From positions 116,167 to 180,166 of the forward strand of contig NW_022985219.1 in the NCBI RefSeq assembly GCF_010093535.1: a DNA stretch of 64,000 bases, read 5' to 3'. The notes beneath the pieces were generated by a model. It made no database searches and was not told where the DNA came from. It worked only from the letters and a program-made list of their open reading frames with translations. The DNA is from Lindgomyces ingoldianus (Eukaryota > Ascomycota > Dothideomycetes > Pleosporales > Lindgomycetaceae). Positions 33,102-46,209 of this stretch are shown here, in pieces. Position numbers and translations under genes: made by a program. Positions within the stretch are counted from its first letter, which is position 1, and the number at the start of each line of letters is the position of its first letter.

Positions 33102-34892
33102 ATGTTCAAACCGAAGCAGCCATACTTTGGGTTGAAAGGAGGATGGCTTACTCTCTGGATAACGGTACGTTTACATAAGCTTGACTTGTATTGGAACTCT
33201 AAGCTTATCTTGGCAGATTGCTTGCGCGACTGACATGAGCTTGTTTGGATACGATCAAGGTGTCTTCAGTATGCTGCTCGCCTCCCGCTGATGGACATGT
33301 TCTCACTAGCCAGGTGGTGTGGTCATCTCGAAAGATTATCTCAATGTTCACAACCTCAATGGACCTGACAAGACTGATACCCTTGCAATTGTGACGGCCA
33401 TCTATGACATCGGTTGTTTTCTTGGGGCTATCGTAGCATTCTGGATTGGGGAGAAGATTGGAAGGAAGAGGACCATTTTCATCGGGACAAGTATCATGGC
33501 CGTCGGTGCAGCGCTGCAAATATCTTCCTACAGCGTCGGACACATGATCGTTGGTCGCATTGTCAGCGGGTAGGCTGTCCCCAAATCCACCGTCGCGTCC
33601 TCATGCTAACGACCGGTAAGTGTCGGGAATGGTATTAACACAGCCACAGCGCCTGTCTGGCAGACTGAGACGTCGCAGGCTAAGTGGCGAGGAAAGCTTG
33701 TGGTTCTCGAGATGATGATGAATATTTTAGGTTTCATGACAGTGAACTGGATAAACTACGGCCTTTCATTCGTCGGAGGGGCCATTGCCTGGCGTCTTCC
33801 CTTGGCTCTCCAATATGTCTTCATCTTCGTCCTATGGGCAACTGTACCCTGGTTGCCGGAGTCCCCCAGGTGGCTCATTGCCCACGGTCGTGATGACGAA
33901 GCAATCCCAATTCTTGCCAGTCTCGAGAATAAATCGACTGAAGATCCCTACGTCAAAGCCCAGTATGAGGAGATCCGCTTTGGCGTGGAGTATGAACGCG
34001 AACATGCGATTCGATGGCGAGACTTACTTCGGGGTCGCACTCAAGCCGGCACTAAAACGGTTCGACGACTCCTTCTGGGTGCTGGCACTCAGGCCATGCA
34101 ACAGTTTGGCGGCATCAACATTATGTCCTATTATCTGCCAACGCTCTTGATCTCATCCGTCGACCTTAGTGACAGTATGGCGCGCCTTATTGCAGCTACC
34201 TCTGCCGTTGTCTATCTCATCGCATCGGGGATTGCGGCGCCTCTTGTCGAGCGGTACGGACGCAGGATTATGATGATGGTGTCGACTGCTATACAGTTTT
34301 TCTGCTTCCTCCTCATGACCATTCTGCTCTACTTCGCCAACGATCTAAATAGACCTGATCACCAGATTTTCGGCAAGGCCTCCGTGGTATGGTTCTTTAT
34401 CTACTATATTGGGTTCGGACTCGGCATGCTCGGAATACCCTGGCTATACCCTACGGAGATTAACTCCTTGCCGATGCGGACGAAAGGTGCTGCTGTTGCT
34501 ACGGCCACTAATTGGATTACAAATTTCATCGTCGTTGAAGTTACACCGCGCGGATTGCAAAATCTGGGGTGGAGGTTCTATATTGTCTGGACCGTCCTCA
34601 ATGCGGCATTCATGCCGATCATCTACTTCTTTTACCCAGAAACCGGTAAGCCTTATCCAGTGCATTACGAGAATATTCGTTTAACACGCCTCTAGCCGAC
34701 CGAACTTTAGAAGATGTTGATGCTTATTATCGCGAGAACCCCCCCCTTATCGTCATTGGCGATAAAGACTCCATCTCCCGGAAACGGCCGGCGAAGTTCG
34801 TTAAAAGGGAGGAGGCAGATGTCGAAACAGCTACCCACTCAGAAGGTCCACTGGCGCGCACGGCTTACTCCTTGGATTTGAAAGAAACCTAG
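33102..34892 (+). CDS. MFS sugar permease (hexose/sugar-H+ symporter family)
   Basis: Five exons, 33102-33164, 33217-33268, 33314-33569, 33621-34645 and 34696-34892, give 530 aa. All four introns are 45-52 bp with GT-AG ends, and the splice phases agree. Family signatures appear in order: FGYDQGVFSG at the end of TM1, a GEKIGRKR loop between TM2 and TM3, GRIVSGVGNG, PESPRWL after TM6, QQFGGINIMSYYLPT in TM7, VERYGRR, and PETADRTLEDVD at the C-terminus. Twelve membrane segments are expected in the plasma membrane, with proton-coupled uptake of a mono- or disaccharide or a similar polyol. The substrate cannot be fixed from sequence. It lies near the cellulose-degrading genes, so import of their products is plausible. 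Confidence 0.92.
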
Positions 34893-36885
34893 AATTTGGT
34901 CGGGCTTCGCATTAGACCCGATGAAAGAGCCATGGGCGGTGGCAGATGTTCGACTTGGAGGAAGAAAGGCAGACGAGGCGAGGCGCACATATGCAGCCTA
35001 AGGTAGAGACTGTGCGGGACAGGAGAGGGTGCATTGGAGTTAATTTCTCCCCACTTCAATATCGTCTAAGATTGTGCACATACTGCTGAATGCACGTCTT
35101 CTTGAGAATTGTCCGATCAGTCACCCATGCCATCATGCTCTTTGCCGACGCGTTCCGAACCATCGTTCTAGATTATACACCCAATTTCCATGATTGTCGA
35201 GATATTGCGCTAGGATCTGGATAACGGTTGGTCGTCAGGACCTTTCTGACCAGGTAGAAGTACTGCAAAAAGCACAAATTGGCCAGGAGTGACCGACCTT
35301 GAGTTTTATACACGGAACTGATTGCTCAGGGAAATTGACTTACGGCTGTCGTCCACGTACTAGGATTGCTGTATACGTGGTCAAGATCATAGTACCAATA
35401 CTACTAAACAATGCAACATTTGGTGAAGTTATGCACAGCGCAGCCATCGACGAAACGACCGAATCTAGCGAGATTGGGAGAGTCTCAGATGATCCTCATG
35501 TGTGCGGTCCGCTTCAAGGCAAGGGATTCGACAAGTCGTCGACATACCATGCCCATATACACCTGTGGTTGGCTTGTTGCAAATGTGTTGTGGACCGCTT
35601 GAACTTACCCTCTACCCGAGCACTCCCCTCCCTAGTTCAAGCCTGCCATTAACGGTGGTTTTAGAATAAGGCTAGGTGTGTTAATTGCCATTAGATTTCA
35701 ATTAACAAGAGTGAAAAATCCCTCTTCTTCCAACCTGCTACCCAACACTTTTCTAAAGCCTTTTTTCGCAACCATATGGGATAATCAGATGTCATCATAT
35801 CACTACATACAGCACGGTATGGAGTTTTATTAATACCGGGACGAAATACGGTTCCAGCATCTCGCGCATATCTCTTTCCGGATTGAATCGCTGCGATTGA
35901 GACCGTCCCGCAATTTGAGAGGCGGGAAGCCCCCTTTCGTAACGATAGGCTACTTATGAACATGAGATTCTTTCCGGAAAGATCTACCAAATTCTCCGCT
36001 CGCTGGTAGTGGATATGTATATTTTTGGGGTTGGACGAGGCTGGCATTTCAACGAGCATGTCGGCATGGTTGAGAATAATCGTTGTAAAAAGTCGCCCTT
36101 AGAGAGCGCCGACCCGTCGACCAAAGACGGCCGTCTTATTTTGGCGCTATGTTTGGCCCTGTTCTTCGACCCATGGAAGGCTAAATGAAGGGATGGCCGC
36201 CTATTGCGCACTGACATCGATAGGCTGTTTTACTAACATGGAGCCGGATCCTCTAAGGTCATGTTCATCGACAATCCCATTCAAACATTGAAGGGAGACA
36301 GCAGCATATGGATATGGCTATCTGAAGCATATTTTAACATAGAAGAAAATGAGTCTAGACCTCAGGCTACAAGTATCAGGCCACATGACCTGTCAGAACG
36401 GGACACAGAGTGTTTGTAGCGATTACTCCATGCAGTGTCCGATCTTCCAATCTAGGTCCAGATCTTACTCCAAATTGCAGATTTTCGATCGAAGATCCGA
36501 CCAATGCTGGGTTTGCCAGCCCCGATTATAAGAGCTAGTACGAGTGCAAAGAAGACCTAAGCAAATAGTTCTAAGGACTTGCTCACCATTATAGAGTAGG
36601 GGGTTCGAAAGCTACACGTGCCCGACAAACATAGGCCGTGTTGGGTCATTTTCCTGAGTTTTTTTTGTTCGGGCTGGGCAATTACTATCCCTGGCATTTG
36701 GAACACTATTACCTCAACAATCTTGGATGGCTCGCTTTGCCTCCCTGACTTCCTAGAGCCGAGGAGAATAAATGCCCACATTCGAGCAGTGACGAGGTAG
36801 GGGAATCTTTGAAGATTCTTTTGCAAAATTATCTACAAGAAAAAGCACGTACCTCGCACATTCTGGTATAAGATCTCGTACGCCA
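34893..36885. other. 2 kb intergenic region, no supported gene
   Basis: Frames at 35299-35652 (+), 35691-36059 (-), 35984-36217 (-), 36349-36531 (+) and 36557-36826 (-) were read without finding a motif. The base composition is ordinary. It lies between the 3' ends of two convergent permease genes, so no promoter is required here. It may hold an unrecognised decayed gene. Confidence 0.45.
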
Positions 36886-38887
36886 TCACTCGTCTTCGCT
36901 TTGCCTTTGCTGATTCAACTCTTTCAACACTTTGCGCCCACACGCGAGAACCTCGAGCGTACGACTTTTATTATCGTGATCTCTGGTTTCTGGAACCAAA
37001 AAGTATGTTGTGATCGCACCGGCGATCATGAAGGCGCTCATGACTTGAAGCACGTGGCCAAAATTATCTCTTTCCGAACCAAACTGCTCCTTCTGGGTAT
37101 CCGAGTTGAATGCGAAGGCGAGGAATATCTGCGCAAGCCATGAACCAAGCTTGCCCGATGCGGCAGCGATGCCGTGACTTGTACAGCGATATCTTGTGGG
37201 GAAGATTTCGGCCGGAATCTGAGAAATATGAGTACAAGCGACGCGAAGGAAAATTGTGCGGAACATACAATGAATGTAGTCACATTCGGTCCAAGATTGA
37301 ACGCAATCTGGCACAGTACGTAGAGAACAATAAGTCCCGATCGACTGGATTCGAGTAACTTTGTCCATGCACTACCGGTCACGATGAAGAGAGCGAAAAG
37401 GACCAGGAAACCCCAGAATTGGATAACTTTCGGCGAGGCGTACTTGATCACCTTAATCATAACAGCTCCACCAATGATAGCGCCAATAGAGACCATGACG
37501 AGGGTGTGGAGACTGTTGCCTTTCAAAGAGGAATATACGTGGTCTCTCCCGGCCTTTGGATCCTGCCAGATGTGACGGACAATGGTTGGAGATGAAAGGC
37601 CTAATCCATAGAAGGCGAAGTCGAGGAATAGCCAACTTAAGGACGTTCCGAGCAGATAGCGCCAGTTTCCTTCCTCGAGGAAGAATTTCTTGGCGTCCTT
37701 GCGCGATGCTAGTGGTGGGACGAAGTTTGGATCTCCAGGGGGAAGTTGAACAGATGGAGCAGCCGGGCGATGCTGTTCTTCTTCATTTTGAGGCTGGTCA
37801 TCTTCACTGTCGTCATCAATAACTTCATCTGCGCCGATATCAGAGGAGCTGCTGGACAGCCTGCCGCTATTCTCTCCTCGTGTTGCTGGAGACCTGCTGT
37901 CTCGTACTTCTGTCAGCGTGTCCATTTCACCACCTTCGGGGTTAAGTTCTGGAGCTCCAAAATAGTCTTTGGTGTCTTCAAAGACCGTGTTAACATTCCG
38001 GAGAACATCAAGCTTGTATCTGGGACTCTCCGGTATGGTGAACCGAAATGCAAGCGCGATGATCGCGGGAACGGCTCCGATTCCAACGACAAGCCTCCAA
38101 AGTCGATCAACGGCTCTGTAGCATTTGAAATCGTCCCCACAGGATAATTCGGTGTTGGTAATCTGGGAATGGAAACCAGATACAGCCGCAAGAGACAGGA
38201 CGTTGGCCAGGAGCTGTCCGACAGGTTGCGCAAAAAACACCCAGGACAACATCCGGGCCCGATACTTCCGTGGAGCAAATTCACTCGTAATTACCGCCGA
38301 TAGAGGATAATCTGCCCCTATTCCTAATCCCATTACTGCACGCCATGTGATTAGCCAGCCACCAATAGCCATACTATTCTTTTCTCCATTGGAGCTCATG
38401 ACCATGAGGATGGTAGCAACGATGACGATGAGAAGTTCAAGCCCGTACATTTTCCGACGACCAAGTATATCTGCCGCAAATCCAAATGCGATCTGGCCAA
38501 ACATGGTTCCGGCAAGTGTGGCGCATAGCATACTGGTTGCAATGCTTTCCGGGACAGTAGGAACTCCATCATGATCCTTGTTGTCTGGCCAATAGACGTA
38601 GCCGATCATGGGAGTGACCACGTTCAACGCGAAGATATCAAATGCATCTGTCAAAAAACCTATGCCGGCGACGACGACGACCCAGACTTGAAACGGGGCG
38701 GCATCAATAGTTTGGAGGGCCCATTTTCGTCGTTTTGACACCTAGGGAATATCAGCACCAGGCCCGCGTACACGAAACAGAGAGCAGCAATACTACTTAC
38801 TGGAATCCCTTCATCTCCTCTGGTCAGATCTTCCACACCCATGTGATAGCCCCTCATTGGACGGTTCACCCATTTCCGAAGACCCAT
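36886..38887 (-). CDS. Inorganic phosphate:H+ symporter (PHO84-like MFS)
   Basis: Three exons, 38801-38887, 37269-38741 and 36886-37218, are separated by introns of 59 bp (38742-38800) and 50 bp (37219-37268) and give about 630 aa. In-frame ATGs at 38887 and 38857 are both possible starts; the first is used. SKRRKWALQTIDAAPFQ precedes TM1, then AGIGFLTDAFDIFALN with the family's acidic residues. The family signature GGDYPLS is here GADYPLS (GLGIGADYPLSAVITSEFA). A long acidic, Ser-rich central loop (about 110 residues) divides two six-helix halves. PNVTTFIIPAEIFPTRYR and a C-terminal VPETR motif follow. It should import phosphate with protons across the plasma membrane. Homologues are usually induced by phosphate starvation, though no regulatory site was identified here. 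Confidence 0.92.
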
Positions 38888-39912
38888 TGCGACTGTATAA
38901 ATTGAGAGAAAGATGAGATTTAAGAATAAGCGCAAGGTACAACTGAAATCGAAGGCCGCTTTGCCCAAATCTTTCGGCCAAAATGCACGGAAATGTTAGT
39001 TGTGAATGGTCCCGCAGAGCATCACCATGGGAGGTAATCCTTCATATTATTGTTAGCCCAATGGACTCAGCCCTAAGTGAAAAGCCACAGGTCAGGGGGG
39101 GCATTTCGGAGCCATGACCGCGGCAAGGCATTCCTAAGGGTGGCTGCGTCCGGTGAACGATATTAGGCAAGGTGTGGTAGCCTCGTGTCTGTCTTTGGAG
39201 TATTGGATGTGGTGGAACAGCTGTGCAAGCCTCGTTATGGTGGAGATGGAGGCATTGAAAATAGACTGACTGATCCCGGGTTGTTACACAGTTCGCAACG
39301 CAAGATGGGGTTTGACGGGAGACATTTACCCAGGGCAAGAGAAGCAGACAGATGAGGCGCAGGGGAGATGGAGAGCTGGTCAAGGTGCATGAGAGAGGAC
39401 GTGCTCGGTGCCCTGATTCGAGCAATCTGTTCAAAATACTCTTGACAGCACCGCCACAGGAGCGAAAGAAATCGCACTCGGTGATTTGGAAATGTTCTGA
39501 ATCGAATTTCGAAAAGGGACGCATGGGTTCAGACGAACCGACAGCCCCACGTGTTGGTGTCTGAAGCTCTGATTGCGTAGAGCTCCGCCCCATGCTCAGG
39601 AAGCCAACACGGCTGGCTGGCGCCACGCGCATCAAACACGAGGAGGCATCTCCTCATCAACACGCCTACGTTGGAACCGACATATAAGCCTTTATTACAA
39701 TCCGTGCAGAGGGCGCCAGGCATAATGCTCAGCCACCCCAGACCCGGTGCGTCAGAAGGACGAGGGATCTCCCCAGTGGGGCTTTGGGGTCGTTCACCTT
39801 TACAATCACATCTTTGGGGCCGAGCATGCGACCTTCCCTTCTGTCGCTGTCACAGGATTCTTGCATGCACTGCAGTATTTGCTGCGCATGAGCGCGGTCT
39901 CGAGTGCCAGTC
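38888..39912. other. Divergent region between the phosphate permease and the 719-aa protein gene
   Basis: It should hold both promoters. A minus frame at 39042-39635 (197 codons) and overlapping plus frames show no recognisable domain and are not called. Confidence 0.45.
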
Positions 39913-42176
39913 ATGTCCTTTGGAGTTAGCCCCTCGGATGTGATCAAGTTGGTGGAATTCTCTACCCGTATCTATATCGCTTTCAAGGGTCGGAGCTCTC
40001 ATCCATCAGCCAACATATCACTGCTCACACAGCCATAGATGCAAACGACAATTCCGAGGCCCAGGTCGAGGCTCTCATCAAGGAGTTCTCGACCTTTCAC
40101 CACTGCCTCGTCCAGCTTGACGAGTTGATGAGGGAATACGGCAAACCATTACCTTTTCCTTACCTTGATTTCAAGGAAACACTCCAGAAATGTCAAACGA
40201 CCCTCAAGCCCTACGCGGACAATCTTGTCGACCACAAGAGAATGACTGTGAAGAAGTTCACCTACACAATCAGGTATATTGGAAAGGAGACAGAGCTTGA
40301 TCGGCTTCGAAAGCAAATCACCGGACACTATCAAGCGCTGCAGATGTGCATAAGCTTCTTGCAATTGTATGGATACTACACCCAGCAACACTGGCTCCTT
40401 CCTTCACTAACTTTTAGCAGACGACTTCACCTAGAAGCCACTAAACAAACCCAGCGGCTCCTCGACTCGGCTCCATTTCGTTCCATGAGCTTCGGTGGCC
40501 AGATGTACTCCACTTACGCCCTTGGAAGTGGTTCAGCGGCTAACAGAAATGCTCTTCCGGCACCTTCTGAAGCCGACCAGCTGTACAAGGACTGGCTTGT
40601 CTTCAACCGATGGCTTCGAAATGAAGACGAGAGAATCGCTCGTGAAGGTGATAATCTCACGCGACCGCTATCGTATGGCGCAACTCCCGCGATTACTCCG
40701 AGTGGGGATGCTGAGACGGCAGCGGTTCTATATCATCTACGGAGGGAGCTCGAGGATGCAATTATGGTTGAAGAGAACCGAGCGAAGCGAGTGGCGGTTG
40801 AAAAGCGGTCCAACCTTTCGCCAAGCGATGCGATCCGCCAGGAAGTTAGAGATATGCCACAGATACCCCAGCGAACGTTCACACTTGACAGCGACATGTC
40901 ACTAACTGCTTTCGACGGCCGGTCAGTGGCGGATTCCTCCGCCACAATCCGACCCACTTCCATTATATCACCTAATGTCTCTCCCCGAGGCAGTCCGCAA
41001 ATTGAGCAAGGGCCATTCGCTGCGATAGATTGGGGAAACCTCTCTTCTGACCCCAGCCGGGCCTCTTCAGTCTCTACCAACCGTAGCAGCTTCAGTGCCA
41101 CGAGCCCCGACTCCCGCCCAGGTGTCTCAAGTACGAGTACGGTCGGTACAACCCCCGATGACCGTCCCTTAAGAGCTAAGTTTTCCGTATCGAGTCTCGC
41201 GACCATAGCTCTGGGAGACGGCGCACTCGAGTGGAATAAGTTGTGTAGGAAGGTGCAAGTTGAACGTAGCACGAGCAAGACTGTAGAAAGTAGGGAGTGT
41301 GATGTTCATTGGCGGTACCGAGAGGACCACGGGCTGAGTATACGGTCGGTGTATCGCGATGAGAGGACGAAAAAAGTACAGGTTTGGATTGCGCATCATT
41401 TTCCCGCCACTGGTCCTTCTATCCCACTGAGCACGAGCTATGCTGATGGAGACGTATCGATTGACTTCCCAAGGAGCTCCTTCGGGCGGCTTGACAAGAG
41501 ATGTACAGATATCAAGTACACTTTCGGCGACCACGAGTCATCCAAGAAGCTTCAAACCCTCCTGTATACGAACAACGGCAAGGACCAAGCGGACTTGCTG
41601 TTTGATCGACCTATTATCACAATATCGTCAAACAAAAACAAACCCGAGTGTCGTGGAAAGAATATTAGGCTTTGGCGACGAAGAGAAAAGCACGAAGATT
41701 TTGACGGGGTTATCTCAGTAGACGTCCTCGTTCTACTCTTCTATACTAGCGCTTTACCCCAAGACCATGCTCACTGGGTCGAGGAACCTCATTACGGGTT
41801 TGAATGGCTGGACGATGCGACCTACAAAAAAAACAGCGAGAAGTTACAACTAGTCTTCTCGAAGGACCCTGGGAAGTGGACACGAGACAAACTATTCAAG
41901 AGAAGGAAAAGTTCTAAAGGTTTCGAGGGAGGCGGTGTAGAACTTGGGGCACTGGCTAGGATGAACACTGCAACCTCTGTTGCATCATCCTCGGCGTTCT
42001 CTATAAGATCATCGAAATCAGAGGTATTTGGATGTTCGAATCGCTCCAATAATCTCAATCGATTCGGGTACTCAGAGCTCAAGATCGAATTTCAGAGTAA
42101 GAAAGATCGAAAAGAATTTGTGGCAGTGTGGAGGCAGTTTTTGAAACCGTTGGGGTTTATCGAGGGTAACTCATAA
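39913..42176 (+). CDS. Conserved fungal protein with a STAND-like N-terminus, function unknown
   Basis: Three exons, 39913-39988, 40039-40366 and 40421-42176, give 719 aa. Intron 1 (50 bp) has donor GTCGGA and acceptor CATAG. Intron 2 (54 bp; donor GTATGG, branch CTAAC, acceptor GCAG) contains no stop and could be read through. The start MSFGVSPSDVIKLVEFSTRI resembles the first helices of fungal STAND/HET-associated N-terminal regions. A helical domain (about 20-190) follows, then a Ser/Pro-rich low-complexity region (about 250-340) and a C-terminal half rich in strands, ending in a helix with DRKEFVAVWRQFLKPL that could close a PH-like fold. No NTPase, TPR, ankyrin or WD repeat is seen. I do not know its role; membrane or stress signalling would be only a guess. 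Confidence 0.8.
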
Positions 42177-42983
42177 AACTCTCGTATGCATTCAAAGGTT
42201 CGTTTGTATTACTAGCATGGATCTGTAAATATAGTCGCTGCCCTTAGGGGTTTGCATTCCTAGTGCTCCCGCGCATGAAATTTAACGACAACCTTCCATG
42301 TAGGGGTCATCCCATGCACCTAGCAAACAATAACTTAGAAGTTGATAGACAAAAGTTTGAAAATGTCCTGTCACTAGGGACTCCAACCTCACTATGCTCT
42401 TTATCTAGAGTAACAAGGTTTCCACGCGAAGCCTGACACTTTGGATGGTCATTTCCTGCTACCCTTCAATAGACTATAAAGGTTGCTGATTATTCGGCTA
42501 GAGCGAAGGCCCTACATATTGTTTAGCGCTGGAATAAAAGGGGGCGTAAAAAAAGGGCTCGTAGACATATGCGTATAGAAAGTGTCATAATCGGTGACTG
42601 GTGACGTCAGGCTGGTAGTATTAACAATCTATCGATTAATGCGGGTAATAATTGGCCAATAACAGTAGAATTGAATGCAGTAGTTGGAGTCGATGTCTCG
42701 GCTCATAACTGTAACAGCTAAGTCATTTGAAGGAGCAGTCGATTAGCAAGTTGGGCAGATAACCTGCATTGAATATATAGATTGTAAAAGTGTGCAGGTG
42801 TGCTGCCTTGCATACCTAACCACATGCGACCAACCAGGTTAGGCTGTCCTGCAACCACTACAGCTACAGTAATATTACTGTAAGAACTCTTCAGATAATA
42901 GCGGGTGTTTCACTCAGAATTATCAAATGCAGTGCATGACTAGACTCCCATCCTCTAAGACTACTTGCTCGTTGCTTGTGCCT
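42177..42983. other. Convergent spacer, no gene
   Basis: No frame of note occurs in this stretch between the 3' ends of the 719-aa protein gene and the AAA ATPase gene. The base composition is mixed and slightly AT-rich in places. Confidence 0.5.
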
Positions 42984-45900
42984 TCAAAAACGAATTCCAT
43001 TTGCCCTTGCAATCCGATCATCGCTCAAGCCTTCCTTCGTATTTTTTAGGTAGGTCTCGAACTGCCCTGAGACTTTGATGACATGACTTAAATGCTGATG
43101 TGATAGTGCTTTTCCTTGGAACCTGGCCAGCCGTCGCCCGATCGTGATTGAATTGCGTATCTGTCGCCCATTGAGCTCTTCGTTAGCCAGTTCCATGACG
43201 CCGCATTCGATATCGTCGAAGTCGATATCTGGCTCCGCCAGTGACTTCAACCGCTCGATGAAATTCTTCCAGATGCAACACCATTGCGATTTGGTGAGAC
43301 TTGGATAGTGTAAGGCGAGCTGGATCCTCGATTTGAAGGCTTCATCAAAGGTCCCTACGCGATTAGATGTGAGGGTCAGAATGCCGTCGTAGTACTCAAG
43401 TACGCGGAGGAAAACCGATACCAAAGCATTACGTGTTAAATCGGTCATGCTTCTCTCTTCCAAGAAGACATCAGCTTCATCGAGTAGAACAACGCAATCC
43501 CATATCTTGCCCATGTGCAATACAGATTCCAGATATTTCTCGACTTGCTCAGGCTCTGTGCCAATGTCGCCACAAGTGACGGGATATAGAGGCTTTTCTG
43601 CCATTTCTGCAACACTCTCGGCTGTGAAAGTCTTGCCCGTGCCAGGGCCGCCATGTAAGAGCATAATAAGCCCGTTCCCTTTCCCTTGTATCAAGTCGGT
43701 ATTCCTTTCAGCCGAGATGCGATTCGCCACAAGAGCCTGGACAAACTCTTTAGTCTTATCATCTGCGACGAGATGCTTGAAGACTTCCTTGTTCCATGCC
43801 ACTTCACGTATTCGGTCCACAATAAGATCATCTATGACTTGTTAGCTTTGCTATTTCATGACGCAAGGCAGTACTTGCTCCATCTTTTACGCCGCAACGA
43901 AAAACCAGGGATAGTGTTTGGGAACAGATATAGTTCCGGTATTGAAGGCAATCCATTCTGCTCAGAAACGATTACCGGAATTGTGTTTTGATCGGTTCTT
44001 GCTCCAGACTTCTTTGATGATTGCTTGTCGAGGTGAAGGGTCTTGTACGATGCAAAGTCGACCATATATCGCTCACCGTCCTAATTAAAGGGTTCAGCGT
44101 TAGTTTACTCTCAACGCAGATTCAACACGACACTTACAGCGTTGAGTGTATCTTCGTCGGTACCCCGATACGCCACAAATCTCTTCGTCCTACAGGACCA
44201 GAAAGTCTTCCCTCTTTCCATCAACTGTTGTTGCACCTCCTTACTAGCAAACCGCACCGGGTACAAATTGAGATCTTGTATCTTGATCACATCCGCGAAT
44301 CCTTCAGCAAGCAACTCAAGGTGCGGGGATGCTGTTACTTTATGAAAGTCTCCGTTATATCCGAGACGCCAACACGGTACTTCCCAGTGCCATGCGATTT
44401 TTTTCTTGCTAGCTTCGGCATCCACCTCTGATTGGAAATTTACGAAAGCCTCTTTTCTGTGCGTTCTGTAATAGGAAATTTCCTTCAGTACAGGAACTCC
44501 TGTGGTGAGAGCCCCTTTGACCTGTTCGCCATCCTTCCATACGACAACGTCTCCAGGTTGAAATAGGAATTCCATGGAATCATGTGAAACATGACCTCTG
44601 GAGTGCTGCTTAGATGCCCCCTCGTACAGGCTTCTATAATTCTTTTCTATCAAACCAATCAGGATCTTGAGCAGCATTTGATGGTTTGACTGTAGTGATG
44701 ACCACACAGAGGCGTTGTGTCTGTACCGAAACCAAAATGAGTAAGGGGCCATTAATGGCTTGTCTAGGGAGAGTTCTGGGAAGTCTCGTTGGAAAGAAGG
44801 CTGTGCTTTAAGGATTATCTCCAAAGCACTGCGAATTTCTTTTGACTTGATCTCAATGCTCTCAGAGGCCGATGTTGGAGCAGGCAAAGTATCTGCACCC
44901 AGTCGCTTCGCAACCCCCGCACGTGAGAGCCCCGGCGCGGAGTACCACTTGTACACTACTAATACAATATCTCCATTTTTTTGGAAATACTGTTGTGGAT
45001 TGAAAAGGGGTGATTCTGCTTTGAGTTTCAGACAATCATTCTTGTCGAATGTCCAGCTCGGTTCTTGGAGGCAGATAATCTGGTCTTGACGCTCGGTGAA
45101 AGCATGGAGTATCTGGATCCTGGGTTTCCTTTTAGGAGGAACTTGTTTGTTTTTGAGTCTTTCATTCTCGGTTTCGAGTACGGCTATCCGCGTGGCGAGT
45201 TCCTTGACCATAGTCGATGGTTCTTGACGGCCTGGCTGCAACGAGTTGTTAGCCCTCTTCTTGAATGTCGGTGGCCCCTGTACACTTGAAGTGATTCCTT
45301 GTCCTCTTGCTTCATCATCGTCTTTGGTCAACAGAGTAGGTCTGGAGCGAGTCCCGTTGTGTCTCCCTCTCAACATCTCTGACCGAGCGTTGGCATGCTT
45401 CACAGCAGCATCCTCATCGTTGGCCTTTCTTTTGGAGACGCGCCCAATTTGCTCAGGGGCCCCACTGGCCGGGTGGTGAAGTGTTGGCAATCTAGACGTC
45501 GCAGAATTTGGTGTGTTTAGTAGATTAGAGGGTCTGGTTGTGGTTGAAAGTAGCGGTAGAACGTCGACTTCTGGATCGCCAATAGTGACGTCAGGAATTC
45601 CAAAACTGCTTGGATTTTCTTCTCCACCAACATGGAGAAATGAATCGAAGTCGAAATTATCCAAAGAGTCGTCAGGTACCCCCAAGTTAAACGTATCTGA
45701 TCCAAGCCCAATTTGCTCCACTGGGGGCTTCTCTTGGTCGAGATCTGAATTATATACAGCTGCGAGTTGCTCTCTCAAGTGGTTGCTGGCCGCAGTCTGG
45801 TCGCGCGATATCGTGATGTGCCTTGCAACAGAGAAGCCGGAAAGAAGAAGTTCCTCGTTCGGGGAGGCTTCGCTTTCTTCTGGCTGTTCGAGATTGTTGT

Positions 45901-46209
45901 TACTCACGCCTCGCCCGATCTCTCCGATACCGATTTCGATTGAGGAGGACCGAATGCTTCCTCTAATTGTTCTTCTTCTCCCTTGGGTTTACTGTCCGTC
46001 CCACCTCCAGTATTGTAAATCGATGTCCCCGCTGGTTGGGACTGATCAGAGTGTTCGTCGCCGCCCGAATACGCGCTTTCAGCTTCGTTCACGAGGCTGG
46101 AGCTCTCTTCGCGATCTCTATCCAAACTACTTGCGCTCTGTGAATCGTGAGGAGAGATATGATCGGACGCGCACCAGATTGCGGTTCGCGAATAACGCCC
46201 AGCATCCAT
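42984..46209 (-). CDS. AAA+ ATPase with fungal N-terminal DUF7025-type region
   Basis: The proposed exons are 45908-46209, 44138-45821, 43891-44080 and 42984-43831 (1007 aa). Introns are 86 bp (45822-45907, donor GTGAGT, weak branch), 57 bp (44081-44137, branch CTAAC) and 59 bp (43832-43890, branch CTAAC). All phases agree. The N-terminal ~300 residues are acidic and disordered, with a short coiled coil (KELATRIAVLETENERLKN). The middle part (VYKWYSAPG..., WKDGEQ, WRLGYNGDFH) resembles the substrate-side region of a large family of fungal AAA proteins. The C-terminal AAA domain has Walker A GGPGTGKT at 787-794, Walker B VVLLDEAD with D844/E845, sensor-1 TLTSNR and a GRQIRNSITIGRR sensor-2 helix. 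It should hydrolyse ATP to remodel an unknown protein. The first intron is the least certain part; the start could also lie in a differently spliced exon. Confidence 0.85.

Noticed and set aside
35691..36059. 122-codon minus frame between the two permease genes
   Set aside because: No motif recognised and no supporting context; could be a relic but not supportable.
36590..36620. GGTTCGAA box resembling a tRNA B box
   Set aside because: No A box or cloverleaf arms could be found at the correct distance.
39042..39635. 197-codon frame on the minus strand
   Set aside because: Unlike any known family, lies in a divergent promoter region and overlaps frames on the other strand.
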